From Amyelois transitella (lineage: Eukaryota; Arthropoda; Insecta; Lepidoptera; Pyralidae): a stretch of DNA of 64,000 bases. Position 1 is the stretch's first letter; each line of letters opens with the position of its first letter. The notes under the pieces were generated by a model. The model ran no database searches. It saw nothing but the letters and a program-made list of their open reading frames with translations, and was not told the DNA's origin. The position numbers and the translations under genes were made by a program. The stretch lies in assembly GCF_032362555.1 (NCBI RefSeq), contig NC_083522.1, positions 9,512,501 through 9,576,500 of the forward strand. The letters are read 5' to 3'. Below, piece by piece: positions 22,401-31,400 of this stretch.

Positions 22401-25400
22401 GAGATTCAAATAGTGACGGGTTGCTAGCCCATCGCCTAAAAGTAGAATCCCAAGTTTATAAGCCTATCCCTTAATCGCCTTTTACGACATCCATGGGAAC
22501 GAGATGGAGTGGTCCTATTCTTTTTTTATTGGTGCCGGGAACCACACGGCACAATCATACTCGTACTTAATTAAATTGACAAAACCGCTTGCAGTTCCAA
22601 CAATAATGTTGCTATACCCCACGGGATTAATGTTGTATTGTGAAACGTACGAAACGATACGCAATAAACGAATTGAATTGGAAAAAATAAATGTTTGAAC
22701 AAACCTTTCGGTTCTTAAAAGTGATTCCTTTCTTATTCCACTCGTACATTTTGTAACCGGTGTACATGCCGATGACGTAGCCAGCTATGTTGGTGTGGCC
22801 TAAAGCGAAGCTGTATTTGAAGTTGTCATCGCCTAGGTTCCGAGACATTCTGTAATCGAAACATACATACATACATATAGTCACGTCTATATCCCTTGCG
22901 GGGTAGACAGGGACATCAGTCCTGAAGAGACTGACGGGCCACGTTCAGCTGTTTGGCTTAATGAATGAACTTTCGTGGTGATTTCCAATTTTTAATTTCT
23001 GCAGCAGTCTTTTTTATTTACTACATCATAGTCTCCTTACGAAATAAATCTATCTATACTAATATTATAAAGCTGAATAGTGTTTGTTTGTTTGAATTGA
23101 AAAAATATTTTTTCGTTGAATAGACCGTTTATCGAGGAAGGCTTTAGATTATATAACATCACGCTGCAACTATTAAGTGCCAAGAAATAATGGAAAATGT
23201 GAAAAAAAGAACGGGGAAAGTGATTCATTCTTGAATGTTTCAATGATGCCCAAAATAACTTTTCCACGCGGACGAAGTCGCGGGCACAGCTAGTACTTCA
23301 TATAATTTTAATTTACACTAGCTGTGCCTGCGACTTTGTCCGCGTGGAATAGTTATCATGGGCATCATTGAAGCCCTTAAGGATGAATAATTTACCCCGT
23401 TTTTTTTCACATTTTCCATTATTACTTCGCTCCTAATAGTTGCAACGTGATGTTATATAGCCTAAAGCCTTCCTCGATAAATGCTCTATTTAACACAAAA
23501 ATAATTTTTCTATTCGAACCAGTAGTTCCTAAAATTAGCGCGTTCAAACAAACAAACTCTTCAGCTTTATAATATTAGTGCAGATTACTACAAATACTTA
23601 CTCAGGTGAAAAGAAGAACATCAGGTCCAAGTTGTAGAGCCACACATGGAGGGCTGGCAGTATGATGCCCAGGACCAGCAACACCGCTAGAACCAGATTC
23701 CGACCGCGGTCCTTGGTCGTCACGTAGACCACCAGCGCCAGGACGAACAGCTGAGTGTCCGCTGCCAAATGCCTGAGGAACGAGAGCGGTACTTAAGAAG
23801 TCATTTATCTTGGTCACTTATATGTACATACATACGTACATATGATCACGTCTATATCCCTAGCGGGGTAGACAGAGCCACCAGTCTTGAAAAGACTGAT
23901 AGGCCACGCTCAGCTGGTACTTGGTCAGATTGGAGTTCTCTTGACCTGTCAATTTCTCCTTCTATCATATTATAATTAAACCAGCCTGAATATTGCTCAA
24001 TTTATTGATGCCGTGTGGTCCCCGGCACCAATAAAAAATTAAAATAGAACCACTCCACCTCGTTCCCATAGATGCCGTAAAAGGCGACCAAGGGATGGGC
24101 TAAAAAATTAAAAATTCTGCGATGGGTTAGCAACCTGTCACTATTTGAATCTTAATTCTATTATTCAGACTGGTGGCCGTCAGACGTCTGCCCCGCTAGG
24201 GATATAGACGTGATTATATGTAAGTATGTATCTATATAATCTAGTTTAGGCTCCAGTCCACCTCCCAATATAAATTTAATTTTGTATATTGGTATGGTGT
24301 GGAAAAATAAATCTTTTTTTCATTTCATTTTCATTTCAATCAGGAGTTACCAAGTATGTTTAGCACAGAACGCGTTGTCAGGCACATAGTTGTTGATGTA
24401 CAGCAGATGAGTCCACCAGTACTTGCGACATTGCTGGACCACGCTGACCACATTGCGACCCCACAGCGGGCCTGAGCCCAGGTGCCGTAGCCACGTGGCC
24501 GAGAACGCCATCAGGATAGCTAGCGGAGGCGTCAACCTGGAATGTTTATCAAAAATTTGATTATTAAGCCTTTAAGCTACACACACACAGTGTCGTGTGG
24601 TTCCCGGCACCAATAAAAAAAAGGAATAGGATCACTCCATCTCGTTCCCATTGGATGTCGTAAAAGGCGACTAAGGGATGGGCTTATAAACTTGGGATTC
24701 TTCTCTTAGGCGATGGGCTAGCAACCCTTCACTATTTGAATCTCAATTCTATCATTAAGCCAAACAGCTGAACGTGGCCTGTCAGTCTGTTGGCTCTGTC
24801 TACCCCGCAAGGGATATGGACGTGATTATATGTATGTACATTATGACAATCCTCTCTATTTTATCCCAGTTAGTTTACAGTCTAACATTACCCATGATCC
24901 AGGAATTGATAATGTACATAGATCTTCTTGATAATGTAGACCTTCGTGACCTCTTATCTAGAGAACCTGGTTAAACGAATAGTCATCATGATTAAGAACA
25001 GTTTATTCTCACTAATGACTTCAAATTATGATGTAGTTACAGGAATAGAAAAGGGTATGTTAAGATGGTTCGGTCATGTGGAGAGGATGAATGAAAGCAG
25101 GTTGACTAAGCAGATATACAAGGAGAGTGTGGAGGGAACGGTCGGAGTGGGAAGACCTAGACGAACGTATCTTGATCAAATTAAGGACGTCCTGGTCAAA
25201 AGTACCCGAAACCGCCGAGCTTGCATGAAGAGAGTTATGAATGTGGATGAAGCGAAGGAAGTATGCAGAGATCGTGGCAAGTGGAAAGAGGTAGTCTCTG
25301 CCGACCGCTCCGGGAAAGAGGCGTGATTTTATGTATGTATGTATGTATGACTTCAAACTTGCCTTACCTCCAAAACCTGAACAGCAATATCTTCGGTATG

Positions 25401-28400
25401 GTGCCCCACGTGATCCTGTGGGTTTCCGAGGAGATCTCCAGGTTGTAGACGAGAAGGAAGCTGGCTATGACGAAGAAGATTTGTACGACATAAGTCCCGT
25501 TGAATGTTATCTCATAGTATACGGATTTGAAGGCCTGAAACAGTATCTTCTTATCAACTTTAAGATCTACTTAGAGGTGTTTTCATACCGTGCCGTGTGG
25601 TTCCCGGCACCAATACAAAAAAGAATGGGACCACTGCATCTCTTTCTCATGGATATCGTAAAAGGCGACTAAGGGATAGGCTTACAAACTTGGGATTCTA
25701 TTTTAGGCGATGAGCTAGCAACTTGTCGTTATTTGAATCTCAATTCTATCATAAAGCCAAATAGCTGACCGTGGCCATTCAGTCTCTTTAAGACTGTTGG
25801 CTCTGTCTACCCCGCAAGGGATATAGACGTGACCATACCTATGTATGTATGTATTTTCATAAACCCATTAACAGATAGAAGTCATCATTTATCATTGTTA
25901 AAGTTTTTCCCGATTTATATGATAACGATCCAGCCCCGTAACATGGCATGCGCGACGCCATTTTTTTTCTATGACGCCCTTTGTCTTTTAACACTGCTGG
26001 CTCTGTCTACCCCGCAAGAGATATAAACGTGATTATAGGTAGGTATGTATGGAGTATATGTAGATGTTTCTCATTACCTTTTCCACGTCATGTGGATTAT
26101 CAATAAAACCACCAAGCAGAACCAATGTTGCATGACCTATTATCACTGGGATTGACCCGCTATTCCTGAAATAAATAATAATTTTTGTTAAATTTATTGT
26201 AAGTTAATAAAAAAAAATTTTGTTAAGTTTATTGTTAAAATTTTGTATGTATATAATTTTTAAAGGGTCAGGTCAAGAGTACCCATAGGAAGTACGTAGA
26301 GATCGTGGCAAGTGGAATGATGTAGTCTCTGCCTACCCCTCCGGGAATGAGACGTGATTTTTACGTATATGTATGTTCATAATTTTATTAAAAAAATTAA
26401 ATAAAATAAAAATTATAATTAACGGGAGCAAAATGAATTAAACATTTTTGCGTGAATGGAAAAGTTATTCGATTATGTAATTACTAGCTGTGCCCGCGAC
26501 TTCGTCGGCGTGGAATAGTTATTTTGGGCATCACTGAAGCCCTCAAGGATGAATAATTTACCCCGTTTTTTTTTTCACATTATCCATTATATCTTCGCTA
26601 CTTATAGTTGCAGCGTGATGTTATATAGCCTAAAGCCTTCCTCGATAAATGGTCTATTCAACACAAAATGAATTTTTCAATTCGAACCAGTAGTTCCTGA
26701 GATTAGCGCGCTCAAACAAACAAACAAACTCTTCAACTTTATAATATTAGTATACCTATAGATGAGTCATTTTTAGAGGTACCTTAACGCGTTAATTCCT
26801 TTTAAAGAATTTAGTTTCGGATCGTCTGCAGGTTTGGACACCAGGTATCTGAAGTTGCCGATCATAGAGAAACACATCAACATTTTTTTACCTAAAACAT
26901 GCAAGAAATTAATTATCAACATTATACATACATACATATAATCACGTCTATATCCCTTGCGGGGTAGACAGAGCCAACAGTCTTGTAAAGACTAATAGGC
27001 CACGTTCAGCTGTTTATCAACATTATAGGTACGACAAAAACATTTAATTATTGTACATCCAATTTTAAAAAAGATCACGTTTACAAATTCAAAAGTTAAT
27101 TAGTTTTAATAATAAAATAATTTTTAATTTTTTAAATTTATGTATATTTTTTTTTATAAATATTTTGTTTTTATTTTCTATGAACAAAAATAATTTACAT
27201 TTCAACTTTTTTTTAGAAGCTAATAAATCCTTACATGCTTAGAAGACATGAGTTATGTAGGTACATTGTTCAAGCTTAGAAGATAGGAATAGTGAGACCT
27301 TAGATATCAATTTCAATATGCCTCATAAACAGACCATTCCAAAAAATTCAAACCCAACATACCTTTCCCAAATCGCGTCCTCTCATCGTCTTCAACCAAC
27401 AAGTCGTAGCACGTCGCAATAATATTCAAAACTAATATTGCAATAAGTACCAAAAGAACAGCCCAATCATACGCATCGATGTTAGATGTCTCCGATTTCT
27501 TGTCACAATTAACAACTGCAACGTTGGCGTATAACCCGTACTCTCTCCATACGCTGTGATTACCACAGCTTTGCAATACCTTTACAGAAAAAAATAAACA
27601 TAAACAATCCTACTACTATTATAAAGGCGAAAGTTTGTATGGATGTTTGTTACTCTTTCACGCAAAAACTACTGAACCGATTACCATGAAATTTGGTATG
27701 TAGGTAGCTGAAGACCCAGAATAACACATTGGCTACTTTTTATCCCAGAGTTCCCGCGGGATTGATAGGGTTTCCATGCGGACGAAGTCGCGGGCGGCCT
27801 CTAGTAAACATATAATCACGTCACGTCTGATTGAAAGGCCACGCTCAGCTGATTGGCAGAATAAAAGAATTGAGATTCATATAGTGACAGGTTGTTAGCC
27901 CATCGCCTAAAAGAGGAATCGCAAGTATACATATAAGTATCTCTTAGTCGCCTTTTACAACATCCTAGGGAAATAAGTGGAGTGGTCCTATTCTTTTTTT
28001 TATTACAGCCCGGATCCACACGGCATGTACATGTGCATATAGTCTATATCCCTTGCGGGGTAGACAGAGCCATCAGTCTCGAAAGGATAAACCACGTCAA
28101 AAGTTGCTAGCCCATCGCCTCAAAGAAGAATCCCTAGTTTATAAGCCTATTCAGAAAAAAAAATATGTGTAATGTATGTAAAAAAAAACGTATTTTATTT
28201 TTATTTTAATAAACGCAGAAAAACTTGAGCAAAGGCAAATTATTCATTGTCTGTTCTAAATTGAATCATTTAAAAATAAATAAATGCGCATTTAAAAATA
28301 TTAAACTAAAGACAAGTATGTATACCAACGACAGTCTTTGACCTTATACTTGTTCCATGTCGGTACGAAAAAGAATTGACAATATTTTTATTTTCGTACA

Positions 28401-31400
28401 GTAGGTACATACGTATGTTTAAATTAACAAATAATTTCCGTGAATGCACGAGTTGGTGTAAAGCTGGCATCTATTATGCAGTTTTTATGTGTATGTTCGC
28501 TATATTTTACACTTTATTTTTCATAAATTAAATGTACGAAACTGTATGTGACAATGGCTTAGACCAGTGATTCCCAAAGTGGTCTATATCAAACTCTAGG
28601 GATCTCTGAGAACCTGCAAGCGGTCTACGTGAGGGAAAGAAACGGGACCCCCATTTATTTTCCCTGACGTCATGAAATGAAGATGAGGGTCCACCATAGT
28701 GGATCTCATCACATACACTGATAGTAACTATTTACTTACATCATACTATCTTATAATATCAAAACATATACATTATTTATAAAAGTACCTATGATGAAAA
28801 AAAAAATATTATATATTTTTATAAAATTGTGTAAATTTTAGGATACAGGAAATCAATATCAGGTGGTCTACCCAACACGGAAAAACATGGCAAGGGGTCT
28901 AAGCCACAAAAAAGTTTGGGGAACCCTCGCTTAAACCTTTATTATATGGGAGAGACCTGGTGACCCGAAAAAGATTCTCCGAACACCTACTTTGGGCATC
29001 AGTTCTCCACAATTACTTAACTTTAAGTATTATATGTATAGTAGTAAGTAGTATATGCTATACTACTACTTTACTATACTAACATTGTTTATGTGGAGAA
29101 GAAAATAAATGAATGATTATGGGAAAAAAAAATTTAATTCAAATTTAATTTAGACGGCCTCTGTGGCGCAGCGGTAGTACGCTTGTCTGTGACACCGGAG
29201 GTCCCGGGTTCGAATCTCGGCCAGGGCATGATGAGAAAAGAACTTTTTCTGATTGGCCTGGGTCTTGGATGTTTATCTATATAAGTATTTATTATAATAT
29301 AAAGGTAGTATCGTTGAGTTAGTATCTCGTAACACAAGTTTCAAACTTACTTCGAGGCTAACTCAATCTGTGTAATTTGTCCCGTATATATTAATTTATA
29401 ATATTTAATATTTTAAATATAATCATTTCGATCATTGTGAAGGAATCTTAAAGAACTCGTTTTTGTAAGCGTCATAAGCATTTTCTCTTTTTTAACCAAA
29501 TTCATAAAGAAGGAGGTTCTCAATTCGGCCGTAGTTTTTAATGTTTTTATTTATATATGGGCTATAAAGATAATTTGAACTGTATTGTATGTTACGTCAT
29601 ATCTTCGGTATTCATCAATCCGATACAAATATTATTTTTTTATTCACCTGGTGCAGATGAGTGGGGTCGTTCAGGTCCGAATCTCCAATGAACTCTTTGC
29701 AGGTCGTGGAGACGCAGACGCCTCTTTCCAAATAAGTATAATTCAAATGCTTGACGTGATGATTTTGGGAGTAATTCTGAAAAAGAATACAATTATAAAT
29801 TGACCTGTTTAATATAATTAAATATAAATATATACGAGACAAATTACACAGATAAGTTAGCCTCAAAGTAAGTTCGAAACTTGTGTTACGAGATACTAAC
29901 TCAACGATAGATACTAAATTATATGATTAATACTTTTAAGACCCAGACCAATCAGAAAAAGTTCTTTTCACATCATGCCCTGGCCAGGATTCGAACCCAG
30001 GACCTCCGGTGTCACAGACAAACGTACTACCGCTGCGCCACAGACCATCAAAATTAATGAACAAGAAACAATATTTGAAATTAAATTTTCCACGGCCATA
30101 TTTCGATAAATCATGTTATGACAGCAGAAAAAACAGAATGTACACTTAAGTAGGTACTTCTTCCCCTATAGATTCTAAAGATCAATCAAGGAAATGCTTA
30201 TAAACTTAGGATTCTTCTTGTAAGCGATGGGCTCGCAAACTTTCACTATTTGAATCACAATTCTATCTTTAAGCAATACAGCTGAACTTAGCCTTTCAGT
30301 GCTTTCAAGACTTTGTCTACCTGGGAAGAGATTAGACGTGATTATACATATAGTTTGTATGTAGGTATATTATTCGTATAGCAAATGACTAGAGTTTGAC
30401 CTCAAACTTATTACTTATACCCAAAATATATTCTTTAATCCATGTATAATAATAGTCATACGAGTATGTATAATGTATATTGAGATAACAGAGAAACTTG
30501 TATACCTACGTTTTATTTTAAAATTCATGCATTTAGAAAATCGTATTATCACACCAATCACGCCATAACTGAATGATATTTTTTGACATAACATACATAC
30601 ATACATAAAATCACGCCTCTTTCCCGGAGGGGTAGGCAGAGACTACCTCTTTTCACCTGCCACGGTCTCTGCATACTTCCTTCGCTTCATCCACATTCAT
30701 AACTCTCTGCATGCAAGCTCGGCGGTTTCGGGTACCTTTGACCTGACCCTTTACCTGGACGTCCTTAATTGATATTTTTTGACATAAATTTTCAGTTATT
30801 CGTAACATTATCTTGTACCCACGTAACTTGAAAGAAATTTGATATAGAGCCAAAAGGCTTAAAAAGACATTAAGGCCATGATAGTTCAATTTATAACAGC
30901 TACCGTTCTGATCCACTAACAGAGATAAAATACGAGTATTGTAAATAACAAAAAATCCCGACTGCATAAAAACAAAAAAAAACAAGCCCAGCAGTTTATT
31001 TTTTTTAAGAACTGAAAAAAAAACTACTGTCCTTGTTCCAAGTATCAACAATCAGGACCCATTAAAATTATACGGGACTCCGATTTAGTCAAATATTGTG
31101 CTTAGTAACACTCGCAAGGTTAAGACTAATCGATACATACATATAATTACGTAGGTATATCCCTTGCGGGACAGATAGAGCCATCAGTCTTGAATAGACA
31201 ATAGATAAATACATATAAGCCACGTTCAGCTGTTAGGCTTTATGATAGAATTGAGATCTTAATAGTGACAGGTGGCTAGTTACTTGCCTAAAGAAAGAAT
31301 TCCAAATTAAAAGATTAGGTATCCCTTATTCATCCACATCCACGGGGATGGAGTGGTCCTATTCTTTTTCTATTGGTACCGGGAGCAACACGGCACGCTA

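Noticed and set aside
25331-25672. 113-aa plus-strand frame
   Set aside because: Antisense of NRF-2 exon 7 continuing into a SINE B copy.
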